Below, piece by piece: positions 1 through 7,668 of a stretch of 64,000 nucleotides of DNA; positions within the stretch are counted from its first letter, which is position 1, and the number at the start of each line of letters is the position of its first letter. The translations under genes were made by a program, and so were the position numbers. A model generated the notes under the pieces. It made no database searches. It saw only the letters and a program-made list of their open reading frames with translations, and was not told the origin of the DNA. Source of the stretch: Bacteroidota bacterium (GTDB lineage: Bacteria; Bacteroidota; Bacteroidia; Bacteroidales; CAIXZF01); NCBI GenBank assembly GCA_022709385.1, contig JAKLIX010000008.1, positions 26,654 through 90,653 of the forward strand, read 5' to 3'.

Positions 1-1170
1 GGCGGCGATATAGCCATCCGCGCTGTCTTCGGTCGTATTCAGGGCCAGGCCGCCGAAAAGGTTCGATGTGAACAACTTTCTGCTCAACAGCAGGGATCCC
101 ACGATGGATGTGAACATGGCGATGACCACGATGAAGAAGGAGCGCAGGAATGCATTTCCGTCGACGGGTGAGAAATCGAAGACCAGGTTGTTGATCATGG
201 CCAGGGTCAGGCTGGCGATCACCAGAAAGATACCGCTGATACCGGCTACACCGAAGCCGGGGATCACAAAAATCTCAACCGCTATCAGTATCAGTCCGAT
301 GAAGAAGACGATGATCTCCCAGTGCGCCGCCAGTCCTTCCAGGTAGAGGGGGGCAAAGTAAAGGGCCACCGCGATCAGGGCTGCCACAATGGGGAAAATG
401 GCACCGGGCGACTGGAATTCGAAATAGATCCCGGCCACGATGATGAGGATCAGCAGGCCGCTGACCGCGGGATGCACCAGGAATGCGATGAGCTTGTCGA
501 GGGCGGTGAGCCGGAAAGTCCTGATCTCGTAGCGGGGAATGCCGCCCTTCTTCAGCACCTCATCCACATTTTCGCCAATATCGTCGCAGAATCCCAGCTT
601 CATGGCCTCTGAGGCCGTCAGGGTAAGCACTTTCCCGGAATCCACGAGGTGCGTGACCTTGCGCGAGGGATCGACCATGGCTTCGGCGATGTCGGGATCC
701 CTGTTCCTGGCTTCGGCCGTAGCCCGCATCATGGATCGCATATACGACTGGTACTTGTCCGGCATCTTCTCCCCTTCCTGGTTCACCACCGTGGCGGCGC
801 CGATGCTGGCGCCCTGCCGCATATAGATACGTTCACAGGCAATGGATATGAGGGCTCCGGCAGAGGCGGCGTTGTTGTCGATAAACACCCAGACAGGGAT
901 ATCGGACTGAAGGAAAAGGGTGCGAAGGGAATCCGCCGACTCCAGCATGCCACCATAGGTGTTCATGTGAATGAGGATGAGGTCGACACCCTCCTCCTTT
1001 GCATAAGCCCAGGCTTTTTTTGTCTTATGCCAGATGGGAGGGGCTATCATCTCCTTCACCGGGAATACCAGCACTTTCGCCGGACCTCCCCCGCCCGCTT
1101 CAGGAAGGCAGGGAACCGAAAGAAGAGAAAAAAACAGCAGCAATAATGGCAGAACGATTCGCTTATTCAT
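1..1170 (-). CDS. NfeD-family membrane-bound serine protease (ClpP class), 3' end outside window
   Basis: The minus-strand reading frame is open from an ATG at 1170 to the window edge (390 codons), so the C-terminus is missing. It starts with a signal peptide (MNKRIVLPLLLLFFSLL...). A ClpP/crotonase-fold protease domain follows, with the glycine-rich strand NTYGGMLES and the serine region NNAASAGALISIA, where the Ser is the expected nucleophile. After about residue 230 there are several hydrophobic segments (HPAVSGLLILIIVAG and others), as in long NfeD proteins, whose C-terminal OB-fold domain would lie beyond the window. Long NfeD proteases cleave hydrophobic membrane-protein segments, and the family is linked to stomatin/flotillin-type proteins. 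The start overlaps the stop of the inositol monophosphatase by ATGA, so the two are probably translationally coupled. The family call is strong; the substrate is unknown. Confidence 0.88.
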   Translation of the reverse strand, partial: MNKRIVLPLLLLFFSLLSVPCLPEAGGGGPAKVLVFPVKEMIAPPIWHKTKKAWAYAKEEGVDLILIHMNTYGGMLESADSLRTLFLQSDIPVWVFIDNNAASAGALISIACERIYMRQGASIGAATVVNQEGEKMPDKYQSYMRSMMRATAEARNRDPDIAEAMVDPSRKVTHLVDSGKVLTLTASEAMKLGFCDDIGENVDEVLKKGGIPRYEIRTFRLTALDKLIAFLVHPAVSGLLILIIVAGIYFEFQSPGAIFPIVAALIAVALYFAPLYLEGLAAHWEIIVFFIGLILIAVEIFVIPGFGVAGISGIFLVIASLTLAMINNLVFDFSPVDGNAFLRSFFIVVIAMFTSIVGSLLLSRKLFTSNLFGGLALNTTEDSADGYIAA

Positions 1171-1961
1171 GGTTTCGATTTAAAGAAATTCTTCATGGTT
1201 GACAATAACTCAGGAAATATCGCATCATTGCCAGCAACGATCTCTTTGCCGAAGAGGTAATGCCTGCCCCCGCCAAAGTCGGCCACACATCCGCCGGCCT
1301 CCTTCACCAGCAGGGCGCCGGCAGCCACATCCCAGGGACTCAGACCGTATTCGTAAAAGCCGTCGAAACGGCCGCAGGCAACCCAGGCAAGGTCGGCAGC
1401 CGCAGAGCCCAGTCTTCTGATGCCGTGCGAAGCCTGCATCAGATGCCTGAACAGTGCCAGGTATTCATCAAGGCGCTCATAATCGTAATAAGGGAAGCCG
1501 GTGGCAAGCAGGGCATGCTGCAGGGATGCGTTGGAGGAGACCCGGATTTTCTTTCCGTTGAGATGAGCCCCCTGACCGCGTTGCGCCGTAAACATCTCCC
1601 GGCCGAACACTTCGTAAACTACGCCAATTTCAGGTTCATTCCCCCGCAGCAGCGAAACACTGATACAAACCAGCGGAATCCCGTGAATGAAATTGGTGGT
1701 TCCGTCGAGCGGATCAACCACCCAGGTGAACTCCCTGATCTCCGGAGCCCTGCTGTTCTCCTCAAGGATGAAGCCGGCATCCGGCAGGATGGCGTTCAAA
1801 CCCTCAGCCAGCATCTCCTCCGCTGCCCGGTCGACCCAGGTGACGAAATTGTTTTCGCTTTTCTCCTCAATTTGCTGCCTCTGGAATTTCCCGGATGATT
1901 CCAGAATAAATGCTCCCGTCCGCAATACCACACTTTCCACGGCTTTCAGTATCCTCTCCAA
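1167..1961 (-). CDS. inositol monophosphatase family protein
   Basis: The 264-aa product has the metal-binding signatures of the lithium-sensitive inositol monophosphatase/SuhB superfamily: EEN in the first third, WVVDPLDGTTNFIHGIP in the middle and WDVAAGALLVKEAGG near the C-terminus. Together these coordinate the two or three Mg ions used to hydrolyse sugar-alcohol phosphates. The frame stays open upstream to an ATG at 2144, but that would overlap the divergent gene at 2041 and place the start upstream of a -7 box at 1976-1983. The TTG at 1961 is therefore chosen; it gives the usual family length and begins the first helix (ERILKAVESVV). The gene is followed directly by the NfeD-type protease (4-nt overlap). 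The true substrate (inositol phosphate, 3'-phosphoadenosine phosphate or another) cannot be told from sequence. Confidence 0.9.
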   Translation of the reverse strand: MERILKAVESVVLRTGAFILESSGKFQRQQIEEKSENNFVTWVDRAAEEMLAEGLNAILPDAGFILEENSRAPEIREFTWVVDPLDGTTNFIHGIPLVCISVSLLRGNEPEIGVVYEVFGREMFTAQRGQGAHLNGKKIRVSSNASLQHALLATGFPYYDYERLDEYLALFRHLMQASHGIRRLGSAAADLAWVACGRFDGFYEYGLSPWDVAAGALLVKEAGGCVADFGGGRHYLFGKEIVAGNDAIFPELLSTMKNFFKSKP

Positions 1962-1975
1962 TGCTATTTTTCTTA

Positions 1976-1983
1976 CAAAGGTA
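1976..1983 (-). promoter_or_regulatory. Bacteroidota -7 box (TACCTTTG) for the inositol monophosphatase operon
   Basis: The minus strand reads TACCTTTG, matching the TAnnTTTG consensus recognised by the Bacteroidota primary sigma factor. It lies about 15 nt before the TTG start at 1961, so the leader would be very short. No convincing -33 TTG element is visible. Confidence 0.55.
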
Positions 1984-2005
1984 TGCGGATTCCTGTTGAA
2001 ATGGA

Positions 2006-2013
2006 TATTTTTG
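2006..2013 (+). promoter_or_regulatory. Bacteroidota -7 box (TATTTTTG) for the kinase/amylase pair
   Basis: TATTTTTG matches TAnnTTTG about 28 nt before the ATG at 2041. Together with the minus-strand box at 1976-1983 it makes the 80-bp gap a divergent promoter region. Confidence 0.5.
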
Positions 2014-2040
2014 CTGCCTGCAAAAACAATCTGACCTATT

Positions 2041-2676
2041 ATGACAGGAGATATCCTGCTTCTGACAGACACCCACCACAGGCTGGCCGCAGAGATCACG
2101 GAGAAACTCCGGGCCGCGGCGAAGAAACGGTGGATGATTGCCATCTCCGGGGAATCGGGCTCGGGAAAATCGGAACTATCCTATGCCATTGCCCGCAGGT
2201 TGAAAGACAACGGACTGAAAGCCAAGATTATTCACAGCGACAACTTCTATGTGACACATCCGGATGACAGGCTCAGGATCCGCCTGGAAAGAGGAATAGA
2301 GAAAAGCGTCGGACCGGGTGAATATGACTGGGAATCCATCAGGAAGGTGTTGCAGGCCTTCAGAAAGCGGAAAACGGTGGCCATGCCCTGCGTGGATCTG
2401 CTCACCAACCAGGTGGATACCCTGTTCACGGATTTCAGCGACATCTCCGTCCTGATCCTCGACGGGCTTTATGCCATTAAGGCACCCGGCTTCGACCTCC
2501 GTATCTTCATTGATCTGACCTACCACGACACCAAAAAGGCACAATTGCTCAGAGGCAAGGAACAGCCGGACATGAACAGGATGAAGGTGCTGGAAGCTGA
2601 GCACAGGGCAGTCAGGGCTTTGAAACCAAAAGCGAATATCCTTATCGACGCAACGTTCCGGCTTCATTTCCTTTAA
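2041..2676 (+). CDS. uridine kinase-like P-loop kinase
   Basis: The 211-aa protein has a Walker A motif GESGSGKS at about residues 37-44, followed by the HSDNFYV strand and the GPGEYDWESI region typical of the uridine kinase/phosphoribulokinase fold. LILDGLYAIK, in the Walker B position, resembles the ILEGIY strand of uridine kinases. Family members phosphorylate uridine or cytidine, or related small molecules, with ATP. It is a divergent member, so the exact substrate is uncertain. The next gene, a GH13 amylase, starts 8 bp after its stop, which suggests one transcript. Confidence 0.8.
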   Translation: MTGDILLLTDTHHRLAAEITEKLRAAAKKRWMIAISGESGSGKSELSYAIARRLKDNGLKAKIIHSDNFYVTHPDDRLRIRLERGIEKSVGPGEYDWESIRKVLQAFRKRKTVAMPCVDLLTNQVDTLFTDFSDISVLILDGLYAIKAPGFDLRIFIDLTYHDTKKAQLLRGKEQPDMNRMKVLEAEHRAVRALKPKANILIDATFRLHFL

Positions 2677-2684
2677 ACCGAAAG

Positions 2685-3950
2685 ATGTCATCCGAATCCA
2701 TCCCTTTTGTGCAGTCCGGTTCGTTCATTTATGAAGTGAATACCAGGCAATACAGTGCCTCCGGGCATTTGCAGGCTCTTATCGGACACCTTCCCCGCCT
2801 GGCGGAGATGCATACCGGCGTCCTCTGGCTGATGCCCCTGTACCCGATCGGCAAAGCCGGGCGTAAAGGCAGCCTTGGCAGCTATTACAGCGTTCAGGAT
2901 TACCTCAGCATCGACCCGGCTTATGGCAGCATGGCGGATCTGATCAGGCTGACGGAGCAGGCACATGCCCTGGGGATGAAGGTGATCCTCGACTGGGTGG
3001 CCAATCATACGGCCTGGGACCATGCCTGGATCCATGCCCGGCCTGATTTCTACAGCCGTGATGCATCAGGGAACATCAGGGCGCCCTTCCCGGAATGGGA
3101 GGATGTTGCCCAGCTTGATTACAACAATCCCGGGCTGTGGGAGGAAATGATCCGGGCCATGCAGTTTTGGCCCGATAAAGCCGGCATCGACGGTTTTCGC
3201 TGCGATATGGCAAACCTTGTCCCCACGGCATTCTGGAAGGAAGCGATCCGCAGGCTTGGAGAAAACAAAACCTTGTTCTGGCTGGCCGAAGCCGAAGATC
3301 CAGGCCTGCTGGAAGCAGGCTTTCACCTGCTGTATCACTGGAAACTGCTGCATGCCATGGACGGGTTCATCCACACGGAAGGGAATGCAGCCCGGCTCGA
3401 CCGGGAAGTGGTGGGAGAACTCAGCAGCGTCCCTTCCGGAAAATCCTTCCTGCTGTTTACCAGCAACCATGATGAAAATTCATGGAAAGGGAGCGCCGTG
3501 GAACGTCTCGGAGCCTCCCTGGAAGCCTGCATCAGCCTTTGTTTCACCCTGCCCGGCGTTCCCCTGGTTTACGGGGGTCAGGAAGCCGGACTGAATAAAA
3601 GGCTGCTGTTCTTCGACAAGGATCTCATTCCCTGGAAGGAGGACAAACTGGAAAAGCTCATTACCAGGCTTGCGCAGCTCCGGCTGGAGCATCCGGCCTT
3701 GTGGCCGGGATCTGCATTCAGGAGGATTCCCAACTCGGCCGGCCACGATGTGTTTACTTTCTGCAGGGAAAGAAACGGGAACAGGGTGCTGGTGATGCTG
3801 AACCTGTCATGGCAGGAAAGAAGCTTTAGCCTGGAGAATTATCTTTCGGACGGGCTTTATACGGAAGCAATCAGCCTGGAAAGCATCCATGCGGCACAGG
3901 GAGCCCGCTGGACGCTTGGCCCCTGGCAGTGGATGATTTTGACAAAATAA
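2685..3950 (+). CDS. GH13 alpha-amylase family glycoside hydrolase, cytoplasmic
   Basis: The 421-aa protein is a (beta/alpha)8 GH13 enzyme. The conserved regions are visible: DWVANHTA (region I), GFRCDMAN with nucleophile Asp174 (region II), the acid/base Glu202 in LAEAED (region III) and SNHDEN with Asp263 (region IV). A short beta-sandwich domain C closes the protein. There is no signal peptide, so it probably acts on intracellular alpha-glucans or maltodextrins. It follows the uridine kinase-like gene with an 8-bp gap. It lacks a long domain B and carbohydrate-binding modules. Specificity (amylase, maltodextrin glucosidase or sugar-transferring enzyme) cannot be decided. Confidence 0.92.
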   Translation: MSSESIPFVQSGSFIYEVNTRQYSASGHLQALIGHLPRLAEMHTGVLWLMPLYPIGKAGRKGSLGSYYSVQDYLSIDPAYGSMADLIRLTEQAHALGMKVILDWVANHTAWDHAWIHARPDFYSRDASGNIRAPFPEWEDVAQLDYNNPGLWEEMIRAMQFWPDKAGIDGFRCDMANLVPTAFWKEAIRRLGENKTLFWLAEAEDPGLLEAGFHLLYHWKLLHAMDGFIHTEGNAARLDREVVGELSSVPSGKSFLLFTSNHDENSWKGSAVERLGASLEACISLCFTLPGVPLVYGGQEAGLNKRLLFFDKDLIPWKEDKLEKLITRLAQLRLEHPALWPGSAFRRIPNSAGHDVFTFCRERNGNRVLVMLNLSWQERSFSLENYLSDGLYTEAISLESIHAAQGARWTLGPWQWMILTK

Positions 3951-3982
3951 TCCGCCACCCATACGGAATTTAAAAAAAAGTG

Positions 3983-3990
3983 TATCTTTG
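3983..3990 (+). promoter_or_regulatory. -7 box (TATCTTTG) of the tRNA-Leu operon
   Basis: A perfect TAnnTTTG element lies 10 nt before the first base of tRNA-Leu(GAG). It follows the A-rich stretch after the amylase stop, where a tRNA promoter should be. Confidence 0.7.
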
Positions 3991-4000
3991 CACCCCTGTT

Positions 4001-4084
4001 GCCCAGGTGGTGGAATTGGTAGACACACCAGCTTGAGGGGCTGGCGCCTGCAAGGGTGTGCAAGTTCGAATCTTGTCCTGGGCA
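4001..4084 (+). tRNA. tRNA-Leu (anticodon GAG)
   Basis: The acceptor stem pairs gcccagg with cctgggc. The anticodon stem ccagc/gctgg encloses the loop ttgaggg (anticodon GAG), followed by a long class II variable arm and the T-loop ttcgaat. The 3' CCA is not fully encoded. It reads CUC/CUU leucine codons. Confidence 0.95.
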
Positions 4085-4098
4085 CCTCTCAACCCGCA

Positions 4099-4182
4099 GC
4101 CCAAGTGGCGGAATCGGTAGACGCGCTAGTTTCAGGGACTAGTGACCGTACGGTCGTGCAAGTTCGAGTCTTGTCTTGGGCA
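4099..4182 (+). tRNA. tRNA-Leu (anticodon CAG)
   Basis: The acceptor stem pairs gcccaag with cttgggc. The anticodon stem ctagt/actag encloses ttcaggg (anticodon CAG), with a class II variable arm and the T-loop ttcgagt. It lies 14 nt after the first tRNA-Leu and resembles it closely, so it is probably an ancient duplicate transcribed with it. It reads CUG codons. Confidence 0.95.
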
Positions 4183-4195
4183 CTTTCTTTCTCCT

Positions 4196-4226
4196 GCTTC
4201 CTGGCCCTCCCGGAAGCTTTTTTTTT
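4196..4226 (+). terminator. intrinsic terminator of the tRNA-Leu pair
   Basis: GCTTCC (4196-4201) pairs with GGAAGC (4212-4217) and is followed directly by a run of T residues ending at 4226. The next gene's ATG is at 4227, so the U-tract abuts that start codon. Confidence 0.75.
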
Positions 4227-6209
4227 ATGAAAACCCTAATCCTGACAGGCCTCACCGTCATTTTCCTTTGTCTTACGGTTGTCACCGGCGCCCGGGCTGT
4301 ACAGTCAAATCCGCCGGACAGCCTGGAGATGCTGGAAAAAATGGTAGCCGGGCTCAGCGTCGAAAAAGCGGAAAATATCCCGGTGGGATATATTCAGCTG
4401 GACCTGATACGGGAGCAGTTAAACCGGCTCGCCGGCAACATCAAGCCTGATGAAGCGACGGGTGATTCAGAAAGGAATCGCAGGCTGAAGCGGCTTCAGC
4501 AGACATTCGATTCAATCAGCCCCCTGATCATTGCCGGAATGGCAAGGATAGAGCTGGCCCTGTACGAGGATGGACTTGCGTATTTCAGGGAACATGATTC
4601 CGCTGCGGCAGCAAGGCAGTTTGAAATGTCGCTGAATTACAACAATGCCTTCGCCCCGTCAGCATACAGCCTGATTTCACTTTATAATACGCCGGAGAAA
4701 GCGGAAAAGGCTGCCGCTTTATACGAACAGTACGCGAAAACTGCGGGTGTGCAAGAGAATGAATATTACCGGAATCTCTTTCGGATCCTGGCCTCACAGG
4801 TACTCGACAGCCTCCTCAGGCAGGCCGGGAAACTGGGCGACACGGACCTTCCCTATGATGCCGTGCAACTTGTAGCTTTTGCCGACAGTTTCGCACAAAG
4901 GCACCGTATCGGGGGAGCTGACGCAAAAATAAGGGCAAGCTACACTGCCGTCCACCGGGCCATGTACGAATCCTACCTCCGAATCGCAGACAAAGCCCTG
5001 CAGAACAGGAAACAGGAACTCGCGGCAAGCTACTACAGCCGGGCCGGAGAATACCTCAGGACCCATGCCGCCCTGGCCGGTACTGATACACGCTGGGAAG
5101 CAGGGCTTGCCGCCGCTTCCAAACCACCACCCCCTGATCCCGTCGCAAAAGTCCGCAAGAAAAAGGGAAGACAGCGACCCGGCAAGGTCAAAGGCAAAAC
5201 CGCCGCGGGAAAGATCAAAACAACAAAGCCAGCGCTGCTGCCTCCTCCAGATACCATGATGTCTTACTACCTTGGACAATCGGCCCTTGCCTCAGAAGCC
5301 GGCCAATACGCAGATGCAATCCGCCACTGTGATGCTGCCGCCAGCTACCATGACACTGTCGCGGCTATGCCCGACGCCCGGATTTGCTCCTGCTACCGCC
5401 GGGCAGCGGTCAGACCCATGCTGGACACCATCCGCAGCGCTTATTTCACCGTTTGGAAAAACCAACTGCAGGAAGCCGGAAAGGTGCTGGAAAACGCGAA
5501 AGCCAGGCTGCAGCCCTGGTGCCTCCAAAATGACAGCGAAATAAACAAGGCGCTGGCTTCGCTCGAGCAGCGCATCCGCGAAAAGGACTGTGACAATGTA
5601 CAGGCAGCTTATGAAAGCGAGGTTTATCGCGCCATCGCACTATGTATGACCGGAAATTATCTCTCCGGAAATGATCACCTTGAAAAAGCCGCCAGGCTGC
5701 TCAGCGGCCATGCATCCTGTATCCGCTCGGATTCCCTGCTCAGGCTGACAGAACAAAAATACCGGCCTTACATTGCCTGGCAGCAGGAATGGACAAACGC
5801 CAGGCAAAGCCTTGAAAGAAAGAATCACAGGGAATTTCTGGGTCATTATCTGAAGGCATGGGATATCACAGAGGCCAATAAACTGTCGGACAAGCTGCGA
5901 TTCTCCCCGCCGGCGGATTTTGTGAAAGAAAGAGGAGATACCGCATTGCTGGCAGCCTACATCCTGCTTCTTTCAGAACAGGGGCAAACCGATGCTTGCT
6001 GGGAGTTGATCCGGTTCGCAGCCGACCGGAAATACCTCAGCAGCCTGCCGTCAGGAGTTCTGGCCGCCACCGGAAGGCTCATGGCCGCGACAGACGGCCA
6101 GACAGGCGATACCATCTGGCTGGACCGGTTAAAAAAAGGAGGCAGACAGTTTTCTGTGATAAAAAAAGCCTATCTTAGCAGGGCAAAACAGCCAAGTCAT
6201 GAACCTTAA
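4227..6209 (+). CDS. exported TPR-like protein of unknown function
   Basis: The frame is open from 4176, but the ATG at 4227 gives a clean signal peptide (MKTLILTGLTVIFLCL...) and the upstream part lies in the tRNA terminator. The 660-aa product is rich in alpha-helical tetratricopeptide-like segments (for example around REHDSAAAARQFEMSLNYNN). In the middle is a lysine/glycine/proline-rich linker (KVRKKKGRQRPGKVKGKT) that separates two helical halves. No enzyme motif is visible. The stop overlaps the start of pepE by 11 nt. A periplasmic scaffold role is an inference from fold only. No -7 box was found upstream, so transcription may depend on read-through from the tRNA operon. Confidence 0.75.
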   Translation: MKTLILTGLTVIFLCLTVVTGARAVQSNPPDSLEMLEKMVAGLSVEKAENIPVGYIQLDLIREQLNRLAGNIKPDEATGDSERNRRLKRLQQTFDSISPLIIAGMARIELALYEDGLAYFREHDSAAAARQFEMSLNYNNAFAPSAYSLISLYNTPEKAEKAAALYEQYAKTAGVQENEYYRNLFRILASQVLDSLLRQAGKLGDTDLPYDAVQLVAFADSFAQRHRIGGADAKIRASYTAVHRAMYESYLRIADKALQNRKQELAASYYSRAGEYLRTHAALAGTDTRWEAGLAAASKPPPPDPVAKVRKKKGRQRPGKVKGKTAAGKIKTTKPALLPPPDTMMSYYLGQSALASEAGQYADAIRHCDAAASYHDTVAAMPDARICSCYRRAAVRPMLDTIRSAYFTVWKNQLQEAGKVLENAKARLQPWCLQNDSEINKALASLEQRIREKDCDNVQAAYESEVYRAIALCMTGNYLSGNDHLEKAARLLSGHASCIRSDSLLRLTEQKYRPYIAWQQEWTNARQSLERKNHREFLGHYLKAWDITEANKLSDKLRFSPPADFVKERGDTALLAAYILLLSEQGQTDACWELIRFAADRKYLSSLPSGVLAATGRLMAATDGQTGDTIWLDRLKKGGRQFSVIKKAYLSRAKQPSHEP

Positions 6210-6912
6210 CCTGCTCCTGATCAGCAATTCGACCAACCCGGGTGAGGAATACCTCGGATGGCCGCGGCCTTATATGAAAGACTTCCTTCAGGCTTTCCCC
6301 GTGAAGAAACTCCTGTTTGTTCCTTTTGCCGGAGTAACCATCAGCTGGGATGACTATACAGAACGTGTGCGCAAGGTGTTTGCCGGACTCGGGTACGAAC
6401 TGCATTCGTTACACCAGAGCAGGGAACCCCTTCATGAAGTGCACCGGGCTGAAGCGATCGTGGTGGGCGGAGGCAATACCTTCAGCCTGGTGAGAGAGCT
6501 CCAGAGAAGCGGGCTCATGCATGCCATCCGCGAAAGGTGCATGCAGGGAATCCCCTATCTCGGCTGGAGTGCCGGTTCCAATATCACCTGCCCGAGCCTC
6601 AGAACCACCAATGACATGCCAATCGTGCAACCCGACAGTTTTGAATGCATGAACCTGATCCCTTTCCAGATCAATCCGCATTACCTCGATGCACATCCCG
6701 AAGGGCACGGAGGCGAAACCAGGGAACAACGAATCGCCGAATTCCTCGAGGCAAATCCCGGCATGTTTGTGGCCGGACTCAGGGAATCATGCCTGCTGGA
6801 ATACCGGGAGAACCAACTCCTGCTGAAAGGAGCCCATTCCATGCGCCTGTTCCGCTCCGGACAGGAAGCCTCTGAAATACCCAGCGGAAGCAACCTCGAC
6901 TTCCTGCTCTGA
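6199..6912 (+). CDS. pepE: dipeptidase E (peptidase family S51)
   Basis: The 237-aa protein has the S51 features: the Gly-rich strand AIVVGGGNTF, the nucleophile elbow GWSAGSN with Ser124, and NPHYLD with His161. The length matches PepE. The enzyme hydrolyses N-terminal aspartyl dipeptides in the cytoplasm; cyanophycinases are more distant relatives and longer. The gene overlaps the end of the TPR protein by 11 nt, so the two are probably on one mRNA, although their functions look unrelated. Confidence 0.93.
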   Translation: MNLNLLLISNSTNPGEEYLGWPRPYMKDFLQAFPVKKLLFVPFAGVTISWDDYTERVRKVFAGLGYELHSLHQSREPLHEVHRAEAIVVGGGNTFSLVRELQRSGLMHAIRERCMQGIPYLGWSAGSNITCPSLRTTNDMPIVQPDSFECMNLIPFQINPHYLDAHPEGHGGETREQRIAEFLEANPGMFVAGLRESCLLEYRENQLLLKGAHSMRLFRSGQEASEIPSGSNLDFLL

Positions 6913-6962
6913 TTAACACTTATTTAACACACCCGCTAAGACGCTTATCATATCAGAATTCC

Positions 6963-6970
6963 TAACTTTG
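6963..6970 (+). promoter_or_regulatory. -7 box (TAACTTTG) upstream of the cysteine-rich protein
   Basis: TAnnTTTG match 19 nt before the ATG at 6989. It overlaps an upstream in-frame TTG (6968), which argues against the longer start. Confidence 0.6.
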
Positions 6971-6988
6971 CATGGAATTCTGTGCAGT

Positions 6989-7483
6989 ATGTGGCGTGAT
7001 CATTTATATAAGGCAGGAATCCTCCTGCTGCTGACCACCTTCCTTGCCGGCTCCGCCGGGATGAATCTGCTCTGGCATCACTGCAACGCAAGCAAAAAAG
7101 ACCGCCTCAAAATCCTGGTTCTGCCTGCATCAGCGCAGGAATCGTGTTGCGGACACGCATGCAGCACTGAGGCGACAGTACTGCCTCCGCAGGGACTGAT
7201 TACAAAAGCTCCCTGCTGCGAAGAACAGGAGTATTTCTTTAAATTGCCTGAATTCTCCTCCAAGGAAATCAAGAACCTAATCCCCGGATTCACCGCCACC
7301 CTCCCCGGTCCGGGCGATTTCCGCATTTCCTGCCCGGGTGTAAATTATCAGGCACCCGACATGCTTGCGGGATTGAATACCGATCCCCCCGGCCTGATCC
7401 ATCCCGACAGACCGTTGTATCTGCGCATCAGCCAGATCCGTATCCCTCTGCCTGAAAACAAAGCCTGGCAACTGTCCGCTTAA
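6989..7483 (+). CDS. HYC_CC_PP-like cysteine-rich exported protein
   Basis: The 164-aa protein starts with a hydrophobic signal-like segment (AGILLLLTTFLAGSAGMNLL). It has the arrangement of the small Bacteroidota HYC_CC_PP family: WHHC near residue 30, a CCGHAC motif, a further CC in APCCEE and a TVLPPQG stretch between them. The histidine/cysteine pattern suggests metal binding (copper, zinc or mercury-like) in the periplasm, which is an inference. A TonB-dependent receptor of the type linked with heavy-metal export loci follows 185 bp downstream in the same direction. The start at 6989 is chosen because the upstream TTG lies inside the -7 box. Confidence 0.7.
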   Translation: MWRDHLYKAGILLLLTTFLAGSAGMNLLWHHCNASKKDRLKILVLPASAQESCCGHACSTEATVLPPQGLITKAPCCEEQEYFFKLPEFSSKEIKNLIPGFTATLPGPGDFRISCPGVNYQAPDMLAGLNTDPPGLIHPDRPLYLRISQIRIPLPENKAWQLSA

Positions 7484-7668
7484 CAATACCTTTCAAAGAC
7501 TGACTTGAATCAAGATGTTACAGGTCAGCATCCGGACAGGTTATTACACGGATTATCAGGCATTTTATCCAAAGTACCACGGGGGTTTCAGCGTAAATGA
7601 AAATCCCGCTGTCTGCAATCCCCGCATTACAATCAGGCTGACAATTGAATAAGTTAACATACAATCCG

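Noticed and set aside
322..1146. several plus-strand frames of 95-165 codons
   Set aside because: They are antisense to the NfeD-type protease, which has clear signal, active-site and membrane segments on the minus strand.
3988..4230. 80-codon open frame across the tRNA pair
   Set aside because: It covers both tRNA-Leu genes and the terminator; it is a by-product of tRNA sequence.
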